64,000 nucleotides of DNA from Pseudomonadota bacterium. Lineage in GTDB: Bacteria > Pseudomonadota > Gammaproteobacteria > Burkholderiales > Rhodocyclaceae. Below are positions 1 through 10,391 of the stretch, in pieces. How positions within the stretch are numbered: position 1 is the stretch's first letter; each line of letters opens with the position of its first letter. The stretch is taken from positions 174,706-238,705 of the forward strand of contig JAFEDI010000138.1 of the NCBI GenBank assembly GCA_018241725.1, given 5' to 3'. A program made the position numbers and the translations under genes. The notes below the pieces were generated by a model. It was given only the letters and a program-made list of their open reading frames with translations, was not told the DNA's origin and ran no database searches.

Positions 1-482
1 CTTTCCGCCCAGCTTGGGCTGACGCACAAGAGGCGCACCGCGCCGACGATGGAACGGCGCTCGAGAAAGTCCAGGTGCGCATCGCCATAGCTGTCCTCCA
101 GGTGATGGACGGTGCGCACGTAGCCCGGCAGCACGCCGCGCGCCTGCAGCGCGTACAGCGCGTTGGCACCGATGCCGTCGTGGGCGTGGAAAACGTCGAA
201 GTCGGCGTGGCCGGGCTGGGAAAACCATTCGGTGAAGGTGGCAATGCGCCGCTCGACGCGCTCGCGCAGATCGCCGCCCGCCGGCGCCTCGGGGATCAGG
301 CACAGCTGAGCGGCGGTGCTGCGGAACAGGCGGGCACCGGGCGCCGCCGGCGCATGCAGGGTGACCCGGTGGCCGAGGGCGACCAGCGCGTCGGCCAACT
401 CCAGGCAATGCACGACGCCGCCGCGCGGGTTGGTGGAATGGGTCAGCAGCGCGATGCGCAGCGGGCGGTTCTCGTGCTTCAT
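1..482 (-). CDS. MSMEG_0565-family glycosyltransferase, N-terminal part (runs off the left edge)
   Basis: Translating the minus strand from the ATG at 482 gives an open frame of about 160 residues to the window edge. It begins MKHENRPLRIALLTHSTNP and has a GGVVHCLELADALVALGH segment, the usual start of a GT-B (GT4-type) glycosyltransferase: a first Rossmann strand followed by a glycine-rich acceptor loop. Further on, DVFHAHDGIGANAL and VRTVHHLEDSY fit the donor-independent half of such enzymes. Its start overlaps the stop of the AIR-synthase-like gene by ATGA, so it is the next cistron of the Nit1C operon, where an MSMEG_0565-type glycosyltransferase commonly occurs. Substrate is unknown. The C-terminal nucleotide-sugar-binding half lies outside the window. 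Confidence 0.8.
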   Translation of the reverse strand, partial: MKHENRPLRIALLTHSTNPRGGVVHCLELADALVALGHRVTLHAPAAPGARLFRSTAAQLCLIPEAPAGGDLRERVERRIATFTEWFSQPGHADFDVFHAHDGIGANALYALQARGVLPGYVRTVHHLEDSYGDAHLDFLERRSIVGAVRLLCVSPSWAE

Positions 483-1471
483 GCCTCGCCTCCCTGTGCC
501 GCGGCGTCGGGCTGCGGCCCGACCCCCATCAAGGGCTCGACGGCCAGATCGCGGAACAAGCCCTCGGCCTCGCCCTGGCTCAGCATCAGGCGGCTGCCGT
601 CGGTCAGCGTGCCGATACATGCGGCGGCGATGCCGCGGGCCTGGAAACGCTCGCACAAGGCTTCCCGTTGTGCCGGCTGGCAAGCCAGCACGTAGCCGAA
701 GCTCGGGAAGGAGCGCAGCCAGCGCACGAGATCCACGCCGGCGGGCCGCGGCACGGCGTCCAGGTCGACGCGGGCACCAACCGCGGAACACTCCAGCAGC
801 ATCAGCACGGTACCGAGCAGGCCGGCCTGGCTGATGTCCTTGGCGGCGTGGGCGAGGCCGGCTTCGGCGATCGCCGGCAGCAGCGCCAGGTCGCCGCGCA
901 GGCGGGCGGGGTCGGCGGCGGTGGCCGCGTCCCAGTTGTCGAAGGGTTCCCGGTAGGCGCCGCGCAGGTCCACCGCCATCACCAGCACATCGCCGGGGCG
1001 GCCGGCGAAGCTGGTCAGCAGCCGCGTCGCCTCGCCGAGCACCGCCACCGCCAGCTGGGCGCGGTCGCAGCGGGTGTTGCTGTGGCCGCCCACCAGCGGC
1101 ACGCCGAAGGCCGCCGCCGCGTCGGACAGGCCGCGCATCAGGGCCTGGGCCTGCTGGTGGCCGTCGCTCCACAGGGCGTCCACCACCGCCAGCGGGCGGC
1201 CGCCCATCGCTGCAATGTCGCTGAGGTTGACCATCACCCCGCACCAGCCGGCGAACCACGGGTCGTGGGCGACGAACGCGTTGATGAAGCCTTCGATGGC
1301 GAACAGCAGGTGGCCGTCGCCGCGGGGCAGCGCGGCGCAGTCGTCGCCGAGCCAGGCGCCGGCCTCCGGCAGGTGGCGGCCGGCCAGGGCCGCCAGCACG
1401 CCGTCGATGTCGCGCTTGTGGGCGATGCCCTTGTGACCGCGCAGGGTGTCGATGAGCGCTGTGAGTTCCAT
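479..1471 (-). CDS. nitF: sll0787-family AIR synthase-like protein (Nit1C cluster)
   Basis: A 330-residue protein of the AIR synthase / PurM superfamily (sll0787 family), which bind ATP through a dimeric N-terminal fold. Visible traits are an early acidic segment (GAWLGDDCAALPRGDGHLL), the NLSDIAAMGG motif typical of PurM/selenophosphate synthetase/ThiL-like proteins, GVPLVGGHSNTR, and a later KDISQAGLLGTVLMLLE segment that matches the family's second domain. It is a paralogue of, not a substitute for, purine-biosynthetic PurM. Start and stop overlap its neighbours (TAATG with the GNAT gene, ATGA with the glycosyltransferase), showing translational coupling. In Pseudomonas the equivalent is called nitF; the chemical reaction in this pathway is not known. 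Confidence 0.85.
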   Translation of the reverse strand: MELTALIDTLRGHKGIAHKRDIDGVLAALAGRHLPEAGAWLGDDCAALPRGDGHLLFAIEGFINAFVAHDPWFAGWCGVMVNLSDIAAMGGRPLAVVDALWSDGHQQAQALMRGLSDAAAAFGVPLVGGHSNTRCDRAQLAVAVLGEATRLLTSFAGRPGDVLVMAVDLRGAYREPFDNWDAATAADPARLRGDLALLPAIAEAGLAHAAKDISQAGLLGTVLMLLECSAVGARVDLDAVPRPAGVDLVRWLRSFPSFGYVLACQPAQREALCERFQARGIAAACIGTLTDGSRLMLSQGEAEGLFRDLAVEPLMGVGPQPDAAAQGGEA

Positions 1472-2031
1472 TATGCGCCCCGCTTCACATCGACCCGCAT
1501 GGCCTCACCGGCCGCGAACGACGGATAGTGGGCCAGGTCGGCTTCCATCAGGTGATGAGGGCGGCCGTGCAGCACGATCTCGCCGGTTCTGCGCCAGTGC
1601 AGGCGCTGGAACAGCGGCACGTTGGCGGCCTGCACCTGGGCCACGAAGCGCGTGCAGCCCAGCGTGGCGGCGCTGCGCACGGCGAGCTGGATCAGCGCAC
1701 CGCCGAGGGCGCCGACGCGCCGGTACTCGGCGGCGACGGCCAGCCGCGAGCCCTGCCAGACGTCCGGCGCGAGGCGGTGGATGCGCACCGTGCCGACCAC
1801 CGGCGCCGGCCCGCCGCCATCCACGCCATCCGGGCACGGGCGGGCCACCAGCAGCAATGCATCGGCGTCGATGGCGTCCGCGTCGCTGCCGTCGAACAAG
1901 CCCTGCTCGGCGCAGAACACCGCCCGACGCAGGGCCAGGGCCTCCGTACGGGCCGCGCCGTCGGCATGCTCGACGCGGTAGTGGCGCGACAGGCGCAGAC
2001 GCGCGGCGAGGGCAGGCAGCGGGGCGTTCAT
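1471..2031 (-). CDS. nitE: MSMEG_0567/sll0786-family GNAT N-acetyltransferase (Nit1C cluster)
   Basis: A 186-residue GNAT-fold protein. The start chosen is the ATG at 2031 (MNAPLPALAARL), which overlaps the radical SAM stop as ATGA; the open frame continues upstream but only as a shadow of the radical SAM gene. GNAT features are a central strand VVGTVRIHRLAPDVW, the acetyl-CoA pyrophosphate-loop region LAVAAEYRRVGALGGALIQLA, and a C-terminal LFQRLHWRRTGEIVLHGRPHH. The MSMEG_0567 family is found almost only next to the nitrilase and radical SAM genes seen here, so the call rests on both sequence and context. Acceptor molecule unknown. Confidence 0.85.
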   Translation of the reverse strand: MNAPLPALAARLRLSRHYRVEHADGAARTEALALRRAVFCAEQGLFDGSDADAIDADALLLVARPCPDGVDGGGPAPVVGTVRIHRLAPDVWQGSRLAVAAEYRRVGALGGALIQLAVRSAATLGCTRFVAQVQAANVPLFQRLHWRRTGEIVLHGRPHHLMEADLAHYPSFAAGEAMRVDVKRGA

Positions 2032-3096
2032 GGCCGCGCCTCGTAGCGGGACTGGGCCGAGCAGGCGCCGCACTTGCCGCAGCCGGCCTTCATCGCCGTG
2101 CCGCTGAGTCCGCCGGCGTGGAGCAGCCCGGCCAGCGGGGCCAGCACGGCGTCCATGAAGGCGGCGTCGGGCGCCGGGTGGTCTTCCAGCGGGGTGCCGG
2201 AGATCGGCACGAAGGGCACCACGAAGGGATACACGCCGAGGTCGATCAGCCGCGCGCAGGCCGCCAGGATGGTCTCGCGGCTGTCGCCGAGGCCGGCCAG
2301 GATGTAGGTGGATACCTGGCCGCGGCCGAAGACCTCCACCGCCGCGGCGAAGGCCTCGTCGTAGCGCTCCGGCGGGATCGCCGCCTTGCCGGGCATCAGG
2401 CGCTGGCGCAGGGCCGGGGTGAGCACTTCGAGGTGCATGCCGAGGCTGTCCACGCCGGCCTCCTTGACGCGGCGGAACCACGCGAAGTCGTCGGGCGGCT
2501 CGAACTGGGCCTGCAGCGGCAGATCCACCGCGGCGCGGATCGCCGTGGCGCTGTCGCACATCACGCGGGCGCCGCGGTCGGGGGTCGGCGGCGTGCCGGT
2601 GGTCAGCACCATGTGGCGCACGCCGTCGAGCAGCACCGCCGCGCGGGCCACCTCGGCGAGCTGCTCCGGCGTCTTGTGGGCGATGGTGCGGCCGGCCGCC
2701 AGCGACTGCCCGATGCTGCAGAACTGACAGGCCTTGGCGCGGCTCTGGTAGCGGGTGCAGGTCTGCAGCACGGTGGTGGCCAGCACGTCGGTGCTGTGCA
2801 GCGTGGCGATGTGGCTGTAGGGCACACCGTCCAGGGTCTGCAGGCGGTAGAAGCGCGGTTGCCGTGCGAAGGCGATGCGCGCCACGGGCTGCCCGTCGCG
2901 GCTGAGGGTGGCCTCGCCGGCGGCGTCCGGGCGGGACGCCACGAAGGGCGAGTGCAACGCCCGGCCGGTGTGCAGCGGCACCATCGCCGGCTGGCCGTCG
3001 ATGAGGATGGCCGCGTGGTCCGACGGGCCGGCGCCACCGCGCCGGCTGTGCAGGCCGCCGGCCGCGGCGTCGAGCCGGAAGCCGTGGCTCTGCAGT

Positions 3097-4110
<1,014 letters not shown>

Positions 4111-4132
4111 GCTCGTCTCCTTGGCGTGGCGC

Positions 4133-4615
4133 TCAGAGCGTCCAGCTGTTGATGACGAAGGCGTTGTCGCGCTTGTGCAGGAGCTGGATGTCCATCACGT
4201 CGAGCGGGCTGATCGGGCGGATGCCGGGGATCAGCGAGGGTTCGCCGTGGCCGTACAGGGCCTGCAGCGCGAAGCGGCACGCATAGACCTTGCCGCCCTC
4301 CTCGATGAACTTGGCGAGCTGCTTGTTCATCGCCAGGTGACCCGGGAAGGCCTCGTCGCCGAGGCGCGGGAAGCCGCGTTGCAGGCCGAGGGTGACGCCC
4401 GGGCCGTAGAGCAGGATGGTGGTGTCGAAGCCCTTGCGCAGCAGGCGGGTGGCCTGCAGCAGGTTCACAAGGCCGATGGAGCCTTCGAAGGCGACGGTGT
4501 GGAAGGTGACCAGGGCTTTCTGGCCGGGTTCGGCCTTCACGTCTTCGAAGACCTTCTCTTCGTAGTCGACGAAGAAATCACCGGTGGTGTGGGGGGGCAG
4601 GGTCACAGCGGGCAT
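4133..4615 (-). CDS. nitB: MSMEG_0572-family / Sll0783-type protein (Nit1C cluster)
   Basis: A 160-residue soluble protein of the MSMEG_0572 family, known as a nitrogen-starvation-associated protein encoded directly before Nit6803-type nitrilases. It resembles DsrE-like folds: a [21 protein letters not shown] segment, then [16 protein letters not shown] and a conserved cysteine in [14 protein letters not shown]. The C-terminus holds a [12 protein letters not shown] motif. It is the first gene of the minus-strand Nit1C operon; the operator candidates at 4735-4764 and 4891-4906 lie upstream. No enzymatic activity can be assigned. Confidence 0.85.
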   Translation of the reverse strand: MPAVTLPPHTTGDFFVDYEEKVFEDVKAEPGQKALVTFHTVAFEGSIGLVNLLQATRLLRKGFDTTILLYGPGVTLGLQRGFPRLGDEAFPGHLAMNKQLAKFIEEGGKVYACRFALQALYGHGEPSLIPGIRPISPLDVMDIQLLHKRDNAFVINSWTL

Positions 4616-4734
4616 GTCGGATTCCTCATTGGTTGGGATTCGAGATGCGCACCGCGGGGTGTCATGGACCTCTGTGCCGATGTAAGCCGCCGGTGGTGCG
4701 CAGCATCAATTCAGCAACAGACGTGCCATCAATT

Positions 4735-4764
4735 TACTTTTATTGTATGCATACAATAAAAGTA
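4735..4764. promoter_or_regulatory. Perfect 30-bp palindrome, Nit1C operator candidate (site A)
   Basis: Fifteen bases (TACTTTTATTGTATG) are followed by their exact reverse complement. The core at 4742-4757 is ATTGTATGCATACAAT, typical of a GntR-family winged-helix operator. It lies about 120 bp upstream of the first nit gene and contains a TACAAT -10-like hexamer on both strands, so it may overlap the promoter. The same core with one base changed recurs at 4891-4906 and 6472-6487. Confidence 0.7.
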
Positions 4765-4890
4765 CGAAGAATCATTTTCTTGGGTTTAAGCGGTGAGTCC
4801 GGAGCACCCTTCGCAAGAGGAAAAACACTTTTGGATCAACGCACTTTGCCAGTGCATCGACGAGACCACGCGCACCCGCGGCGTGCATGC

Positions 4891-4906
4891 ATTGAATGCA
4901 TACAAT
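4891..4906. promoter_or_regulatory. Operator candidate, site B
   Basis: ATTGAATGCATACAAT, one mismatch from the core of site A and identical, on the opposite strand, to site C in front of the regulator gene. It lies 149 bp further upstream of the nit operon than site A, a spacing that would allow looping. Confidence 0.6.
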
Positions 4907-5045
4907 GTCAATTACGCGGATTTTTCCGCGCCAAACGGCCCGTGGGGGAGCGTCGGCAGACAGGGCGTGGAGAAGAGGCGTCCGGATGGACGGCGGAGGA
5001 GCCGCACTACCGGGACGCTGGCGCGTCCACGGCAGGCGGGAGCAC

Positions 5046-6443
5046 TCAGACGATGGAGGAATAGATCGCTGGCGGGTGGGACAGGGCCGCGCCGACCAGG
5101 TCCATGGCGTGCTGCACGTCGTCGCGGCTGGCGGCGCCGCCGAGGCAGATGCGCACCGCCTCCACCGCCGCGCCGCCGACCAGGAAGGCGTCGCTGGTCA
5201 CCACGCCGATGCCGCTGTTGCGCAGGTGGGTCGCGAAGCTGACCCGGCTCCAGCCTTCCGGCAGCGGCAGCCACAGGTGGAAGCCGTCCGGCGACGCCTG
5301 GAAGGTGGCCGGCCCGAGGGCCGCGGCAGCCAGTTGCTGGCGCACCCGCGACTCCTCGCGGATGAAACGGACCAGCTGCTCGGCGGTGCCGTCGAGCACC
5401 CATTCGGTGGCGATGGCCGTCGAGATCGGCGGCGTCATCACCGACACCGCGCGCAGGATGCCGCTGACCCGCGGCAGCTGACGCACGTCCGGCAAGGCCA
5501 GATAGGCCACCCGCAGACCGGCACCGACGGTCTTCGACAGGCCGCAGACGTGGTAGGTGAGCTCCGGCAGCAGGGCCTTGAAGCTCGGCGGCGGCGCCTC
5601 CGGCAGCAGGCCGTAGGGGTCGTCTTCGATCACCGCCACCTGATGGCGGGCCGCAATTTCGGCGATCGCCTCGCGGCGGCCGGCGGGCATCGTGGTGGTG
5701 GTCGGGTTCTGGATCGTCGGGTTGAGGTAAAGGGCCGCCGGCTGGTTGTCGCGGCAGCAACGCTCGAAGGCATCGGGCAGGATGCCGTCCGCGTCTGACG
5801 GCAGGCCGAGCAGGCTGACCCCGTGGATCGCTGCCAGCGCGCGGATGCCCGGATAGGTGATGTTGTCGCAGCAGATGCGGCCGCCACCGGTGCCGACCAG
5901 CGTACTCAGCAGCGCATTGAGCACGCTGTGGGTGCCCGGACAGACCAGCACCTTGTCGCTGCTCGTCGCGATGCCGCGCCGCGCCAGCCAATGCACGGCA
6001 GCCTCCCGGCCCTCGGTGCTGCCGCCGAAGGGCTGGTAGCGCAGCAGTGAATTGATGTCGCCGCACAAGCCGCGCAGGCCGGTTTCCATGCGGGCCAGCA
6101 GCTCGGGCTGGTCGGGCTCAGGCGGCAGGTTCATCGACATGTCGATCAGCCGCGCACGGGCGGCGGCGTGGCGGACCCGCGGACAGGCCTCCGGACGCAC
6201 GCGGGTACCCTGCCCGACCCTGGCATCGAGCAGGCCGCGACGCTGGGCCTCGGCGTAGGCACGACTGATGGTCGTGAAATTGAGGCCCAGCACGTGGGCC
6301 AGCTGGCGCTGCGGCGGCAGCCGGGTGTCCGGAGCTAGACGGCCGTCGCGGATGTCCGTGGCGATGGCGTCGGCGATGGCGATGTAGGCAGGTTTGTGCG
6401 GGTCGAGGTCGATCGGCCGCCACAAAGGCGTGTTGGAGGGCAT
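5046..6443 (-). CDS. MocR-type (GntR/aminotransferase) transcriptional regulator
   Basis: A 465-residue fusion of an N-terminal GntR winged-helix domain (about 10-80; DGRLAPDTRLPPQRQLAHVL, then ISRAYAEAQRRGLL) with a fold-type I aminotransferase-like domain. The PLP-binding lysine is Lys304 in GLSKTVGAGLRVAYL, and NPTIQNPTTTTM is the usual asparagine-containing PLP segment, so it should bind PLP. The start chosen is the ATG at 6443 (MPSNTPLW); an upstream ATG at 6482 lies inside operator site C and no ribosome-binding site separates the two clearly. Gene position and three matching palindromes make it the probable regulator of the Nit1C operon and of itself. In Pseudomonas pseudoalcaligenes the cluster is instead led by a sigma-54 activator (NitA). 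Confidence 0.88.
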   Translation of the reverse strand: MPSNTPLWRPIDLDPHKPAYIAIADAIATDIRDGRLAPDTRLPPQRQLAHVLGLNFTTISRAYAEAQRRGLLDARVGQGTRVRPEACPRVRHAAARARLIDMSMNLPPEPDQPELLARMETGLRGLCGDINSLLRYQPFGGSTEGREAAVHWLARRGIATSSDKVLVCPGTHSVLNALLSTLVGTGGGRICCDNITYPGIRALAAIHGVSLLGLPSDADGILPDAFERCCRDNQPAALYLNPTIQNPTTTTMPAGRREAIAEIAARHQVAVIEDDPYGLLPEAPPPSFKALLPELTYHVCGLSKTVGAGLRVAYLALPDVRQLPRVSGILRAVSVMTPPISTAIATEWVLDGTAEQLVRFIREESRVRQQLAAAALGPATFQASPDGFHLWLPLPEGWSRVSFATHLRNSGIGVVTSDAFLVGGAAVEAVRICLGGAASRDDVQHAMDLVGAALSHPPAIYSSIV

Positions 6444-6471
6444 GGGATCAATCCGGGTCGTCGGAGCGAGG

Positions 6472-6487
6472 ATTGTATGCATTCAAT
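6472..6487. promoter_or_regulatory. Operator candidate, site C (autoregulation)
   Basis: ATTGTATGCATTCAAT, the exact reverse complement of site B, 28 bp upstream of the regulator start at 6443. Its position in front of the regulator and its repetition before the nit operon point to one protein, the MocR regulator, binding all three. Confidence 0.65.
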
Positions 6488-6518
6488 CCACCGCCGTCAC
6501 GACGATGCCTGAGCGGAC

Positions 6519-9500
6519 TCAGCGCGCCGCCAGCCAACGCAGCAATACCGCGTAGAACACCGCCGGCTCGACCGGCTTGGCGACAAAATCGTTCATACCG
6601 GCAGCGAGGCAGTGCGCGCGGTCGTCGGCGAAGGCATTCGCGGTCATCGCCAACACCGGCAACTTGGCCTTGCCCGGCAGCAGGCGGATGCGACGGGTCG
6701 CTTCGAGGCCGTCCATCACCGGCATCTGCATGTCCATCAGCACCAGCGCGAAGTCTTCGACGGCAACGCGGGCCACCGCTTCCGCGCCATCTCCGACTGT
6801 GGTCGTCTGCAGGCCGCATTCGTCGAGGAAGAAGCGGGCGACCTCCTGGTTCAGTGGCTCGTCCTCCACCAGCAGGATTCGGGCTCCTGCGTGATCGCGG
6901 CGCAGGATGGCTTCAGCCGGCAGGTTTTCCCCCGACGCGGCATCGACGGAAGAAACCGCCGACGCGTTCGCGCGGCGGAGGCGGGCCGTGAGCCAGAAAA
7001 TGCTGCCGGCCCCCGGCATACTGCTGGCACCAGCCTCGCCTCCCATCAGGCGGGCCAGACGGCGGGTGATCGCGAGCCCCAGGCCGGTGCCGCCATATTT
7101 GCGCGTCGTCGAATCATCGGCCTGTTCGAAGGCCGTGAACAGGCGCGGCAAGGCCTCGGCGGGAATGCCGATACCGGTGTCCACCACATCGAAGCGCAGC
7201 AGCAACCCCTCGCTGTCCTCCTCCACGATCCGCACGCGCAGGGTGATGCCGCCGCGCTCGGTGAACTTCACCGCGTTGCCCAGATAGTTGAGCAGCGCCT
7301 GGCTCAGACGCACCGCATCGCCGTTGAGCCAGCCGAGCCCGGCGGGTGTGTCGAAGACCAGATCCAGGCCCTTTTCCCGCAGGCGCTCGCCGAGCATCGA
7401 GCGGATGCGCGCCAGGATCGCCTCGAACTCGAAGTCGGCACGCTCGAGGACCAGCTTGTCGGCTTCGATCTTGGAAATGTCCAGGATGTCGTTGATGACG
7501 CCCAGCAGGTGGTCGGCGGAACCCTGGATCTTGTCCAGCATGCCGGCCTGCGCCGCGTCGATGCTGGTACGGCGTAGAGCGTGGGTGAGGCCGATGATGG
7601 CATTCATCGGTGTGCGGATCTCGTGGCTCATGTTGGCGAGGAACACGCTCTTGGCACGGGTGGCGCTCTCCGCCTCGGCGGCGCGGCGGGCAAGCTCCTG
7701 GTTCAGCGCCTCGATCTCGCTCTCCTTCTCCTTGGCTGCGGTGATGTCCGAGGCCAGCGCGAAGAAACCACGCACGACGCCCTCTTCGTAGTCGGGGATG
7801 TACTGCACCTGCGTCCATCGCCGCACGCCGCGGACATCGACCAGCGGGCGCTCGAAGGCGCGCCCTTCGCCGCGCAACACCGCATCCAGGTGGGGGCGGG
7901 TCATCTCGAAGGCCTCGGCGCCGATCACCTGCCGCAGGTGCAGCCCCTTCAGTTCCGGCGGCCTCAGTCCGAACATGGCCTCGAAAGCGTTGTTGGCAAA
8001 CTCGTTATGCAGGTCCCGGTTCCAGTAGGCGATCAGCGCCGGCACGTTGTCGAGCACGCCGTGCAGCAGCGCCTCGCTCTTGCGCAGCGCCAGCTCCAGC
8101 GCCTTGCGCTGGCGGTTGTCGAAAACGGTGGTACGCGACGCCACGAAGCGCCCCGCCGCGTCACGGATCGCCGTGGAATTGATGAGCACCGCCATCGTGC
8201 CGCCATCCTTGCCCCGCAGCTCCCACTCCAGATCCCGCACGAAGCCGTCCCGCTGGAACCTGCCGAAGTAGGCTTCGAAACGTCGCGCCAGCTCGGGGGG
8301 AAGAACGTCGGTCAGGCGCAGCTTGCCGACAACCTCTTTGCGCTGGTACCCCAACCACTCCAGTTCCGTATCGTTGATGCGCTGGAAGACCCCGTCGCGG
8401 TCCACCGAGTGGTAACCGCAGGGCGCCCGGTTGTAGAGGTCCTCCACCTCCGCCGAACGCTGGCTCAAGGCCGCATTGACGGCCCTCAGCTCGGCGGTAC
8501 GCACCGACACCTCCCTCTCCAGGCGATCCCGCTCCTTGCCGATAAAGTCCTGTTGTTCGGCAACCCGCGCCTGCAGCACATTGAAGTTGTGCAGCAACAG
8601 GCGGATCTCCCGGCTGCCGGCCTCTTCCAGTTGCACGGCCGGCAGGTCACCGGCAACGGACTCGCCGATCCGCTGCGTCGCCCGCTCGAGGGGAATCAAC
8701 GCACGGCGCAGGCCAAACCAGATCAGCAGGCCCGCCAGCAGCGCAGCCAGCGCCGCGCCGCCATAGATGCGCGTGTTCGCCGCCCGCAGCGGCGCGAAGG
8801 CTTCGGCGGTAGGCAGGTAGGACACCACCAGCCACTGCCCGTCCATCACCGGCGCCGCAGCGCTGATCAGGTCCACCCCTTTCGAATCCACCGTACGCCC
8901 TGGCGCCAGATAGCCCCTCAAGCGGCGGTCGAGCAACGGATTGACGCCCTCCTCGGGCAAGGGGCGCAGAACCCGGCTCGCATCCGTGCTGGCGGCGAAG
9001 ATGCGCTGCTCCAGGGCATACACGTGAAAGCCGCCGGTCTGCCCGTTGCGGACCTCCTCGGTGAGGTGGAAATGGCTGCCCTTCTCGATCAGTTCCGCCC
9101 CGCACATCGCACCGAGCAGATTCCCGTGGCGATCGATGATCGGAACGACGACCAGCAGCACCGGCTGCTGCGCAAAACGCCCGAACCACACGCGGATCAC
9201 CGGCTTGCGGCTCGCCATCAGGCGGGTGAAATAAGCCGCATCCCGATACTGGCTGCCGACATGCCCACGCACCGGGCTCTCGGCGATACGCTCCCCGTCG
9301 CTCCGGATCACATAGACATCGCGGGTGAACAGGCGGTTGGCCATCGGCTGGGTCAGCAGATAGTCCTGCACTGCGCGGGGAGACGGCTCCGGCAGCGCGG
9401 CGATGTGCTCCGCCATCACGTTGAGCGTATCGAGGCGGAAACGCAGCTCGGCATCCAGCGTACGGGCCAGGAAGCCTGCTGCAGTGGCCTGCTCATGGCC

Positions 9501-9662
9501 GATCAGGGCTTCGAAGTCCTCGTGCAGACCGCGGGCCACATGCCAGGCCAGCGCCCCGATCCCGACAGTGAAGACGAGCACCGACAGCAGCGCAGCCTTG
9601 ATCTTCAACGGCAGGGCCGAGAACGCATCTGTCCAGACGCCGGCTCGCAGATGCATCGACAC
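6519..9662 (-). CDS. Hybrid sensor histidine kinase (dCache, PAS, HisKA, HATPase, REC)
   Basis: A 1047-residue inner-membrane sensor. Order: a transmembrane segment near residues 23-45, a large periplasmic Cache-type sensor (about 50-290), a second transmembrane helix ([20 protein letters not shown], near 300-320), HAMP-like linker and coiled coil, two PAS domains (about 405-640), then HisKA with His680 in [16 protein letters not shown]. The HATPase carries DTGIGIPAE and GGTGLGLAI, and a C-terminal receiver has Asp977 in [13 protein letters not shown]. There is no HPt domain, so an external phosphotransfer protein is needed. It is upstream of, and on the same strand as, the MocR regulator, but operator site C separates them. 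Ligand unknown. Confidence 0.93.
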   Translation of the reverse strand: MSMHLRAGVWTDAFSALPLKIKAALLSVLVFTVGIGALAWHVARGLHEDFEALIGHEQATAAGFLARTLDAELRFRLDTLNVMAEHIAALPEPSPRAVQDYLLTQPMANRLFTRDVYVIRSDGERIAESPVRGHVGSQYRDAAYFTRLMASRKPVIRVWFGRFAQQPVLLVVVPIIDRHGNLLGAMCGAELIEKGSHFHLTEEVRNGQTGGFHVYALEQRIFAASTDASRVLRPLPEEGVNPLLDRRLRGYLAPGRTVDSKGVDLISAAAPVMDGQWLVVSYLPTAEAFAPLRAANTRIYGGAALAALLAGLLIWFGLRRALIPLERATQRIGESVAGDLPAVQLEEAGSREIRLLLHNFNVLQARVAEQQDFIGKERDRLEREVSVRTAELRAVNAALSQRSAEVEDLYNRAPCGYHSVDRDGVFQRINDTELEWLGYQRKEVVGKLRLTDVLPPELARRFEAYFGRFQRDGFVRDLEWELRGKDGGTMAVLINSTAIRDAAGRFVASRTTVFDNRQRKALELALRKSEALLHGVLDNVPALIAYWNRDLHNEFANNAFEAMFGLRPPELKGLHLRQVIGAEAFEMTRPHLDAVLRGEGRAFERPLVDVRGVRRWTQVQYIPDYEEGVVRGFFALASDITAAKEKESEIEALNQELARRAAEAESATRAKSVFLANMSHEIRTPMNAIIGLTHALRRTSIDAAQAGMLDKIQGSADHLLGVINDILDISKIEADKLVLERADFEFEAILARIRSMLGERLREKGLDLVFDTPAGLGWLNGDAVRLSQALLNYLGNAVKFTERGGITLRVRIVEEDSEGLLLRFDVVDTGIGIPAEALPRLFTAFEQADDSTTRKYGGTGLGLAITRRLARLMGGEAGASSMPGAGSIFWLTARLRRANASAVSSVDAASGENLPAEAILRRDHAGARILLVEDEPLNQEVARFFLDECGLQTTTVGDGAEAVARVAVEDFALVLMDMQMPVMDGLEATRRIRLLPGKAKLPVLAMTANAFADDRAHCLAAGMNDFVAKPVEPAVFYAVLLRWLAAR

Positions 9663-9919
9663 GTTGCGTCACTCCCCCACCTTCGCCTCCGCACGCCTGC
9701 GCCACGGACGGGCTTAGCCAATACAATGCGGAAGCAGCCAAGCCCGCACTTTCATGTGCAGGAAGACTCTCCCAGACGCTCAGCCGACGCTATGCGACAC
9801 TTCACAAACTACCGGGCTGCGACATTTTTTTGCCAGTCTCCTGCGCGAGGATGAAGATTCCACGCACAACCGTGCCAGCACGCCGGTCCCGCCAATCAAT
9901 TCAGATCGACACACAGCCC

Positions 9920-10246
9920 ATGGACCTGCAAAAACAATTTCGCGATGACGAGCTTGAAAAGATCGTCGACGAGGCCACGCTGTATATGTGTGCCTGCCCT
10001 GGGCAGGTAGCTTCGGAACTCTTCAGCCTGCGCGACCTGATCCGCTACCAGCGCAAATGCCTCGAGAACAGCGACACGGCACCAGCGGTCCACCGCACGA
10101 TCGCGGATGCGGCGCTGCAGGCACACCAGTTGATGGAAGACTGTCTTGCACGCGTACTGAAGCTGGAAGGCTGGGACCGGGAAACCCTGACCATGCCGGA
10201 AGGTCTGCGCCAACGCCGCAACGCGCTGATCGACAGCAACGACTGA
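9920..10246 (+). CDS. Small conserved-looking hypothetical protein
   Basis: A 108-residue soluble, acidic protein starting at the ATG at 9920 (MDLQKQFRDDELEKIVDEAT); the longer frame from 9830 is arginine-rich and unlike the rest, so it is rejected. It contains a CACPGQ pair of cysteines near residues 26-28 and is otherwise helical. It is divergent from the hybrid kinase gene and convergent with bacteriohemerythrin. I recognise no domain; similar small proteins occur in Rhodocyclales as far as I recall. Function unknown. Confidence 0.6.
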   Translation: MDLQKQFRDDELEKIVDEATLYMCACPGQVASELFSLRDLIRYQRKCLENSDTAPAVHRTIADAALQAHQLMEDCLARVLKLEGWDRETLTMPEGLRQRRNALIDSND

Positions 10247-10311
10247 CCCTCAGGAGATCATCCGACGCCCAGTACGACAGGGCCCGTCGGTACGAGGCCA
10301 GTCCGACGCGA

Positions 10312-10350
10312 TGTCCATCACGGCGTCAGGGGCGACGGACGTGATGGACA
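10312..10350. terminator. Long hairpin between convergent genes
   Basis: An 11-bp perfect stem (TGTCCATCACG, 10312-10322, with CGTGATGGACA, 10340-10350), with a further GTC/GAC pairing inside. It lies between the ends of the small unknown gene and the bacteriohemerythrin gene. There is no T-run, so intrinsic termination is uncertain; it could block or stabilise either transcript. Confidence 0.4.
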
Positions 10351-10391
10351 CCCCCCTTCGCAGGTCGGGCAGTTCGCCTGCCGGGCTTGTC

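Larger units (their letters stand above)
4616..5045. other. Control region of the Nit1C operon, no gene
   Basis: A 430-bp gap between the first Nit1C gene and the 3' end of the regulator gene, both on the minus strand. It is locally AT-rich (about 4720-4790) in an otherwise GC-rich window and contains two operator candidates. A GTG-started frame from 4793 reads across it but continues antisense into the regulator gene and becomes arginine-rich, so I do not call it a gene. No hairpin with a T-run is evident after the regulator stop, so read-through from the regulator into the nit operon is possible. Confidence 0.6.

Noticed and set aside
4793-5242. GTG-started 149-codon frame in the nit control region
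   Set aside because: Only the first 50 residues look protein-like; the rest is an arginine/proline-rich antisense of the regulator gene. No conserved family and operator site B lies inside it.
6444-6482. Upstream start (MHTILAPTTRIDP) for the MocR regulator
   Set aside because: It begins inside operator site C, and family alignment as I know it starts near MPSNTPLW.
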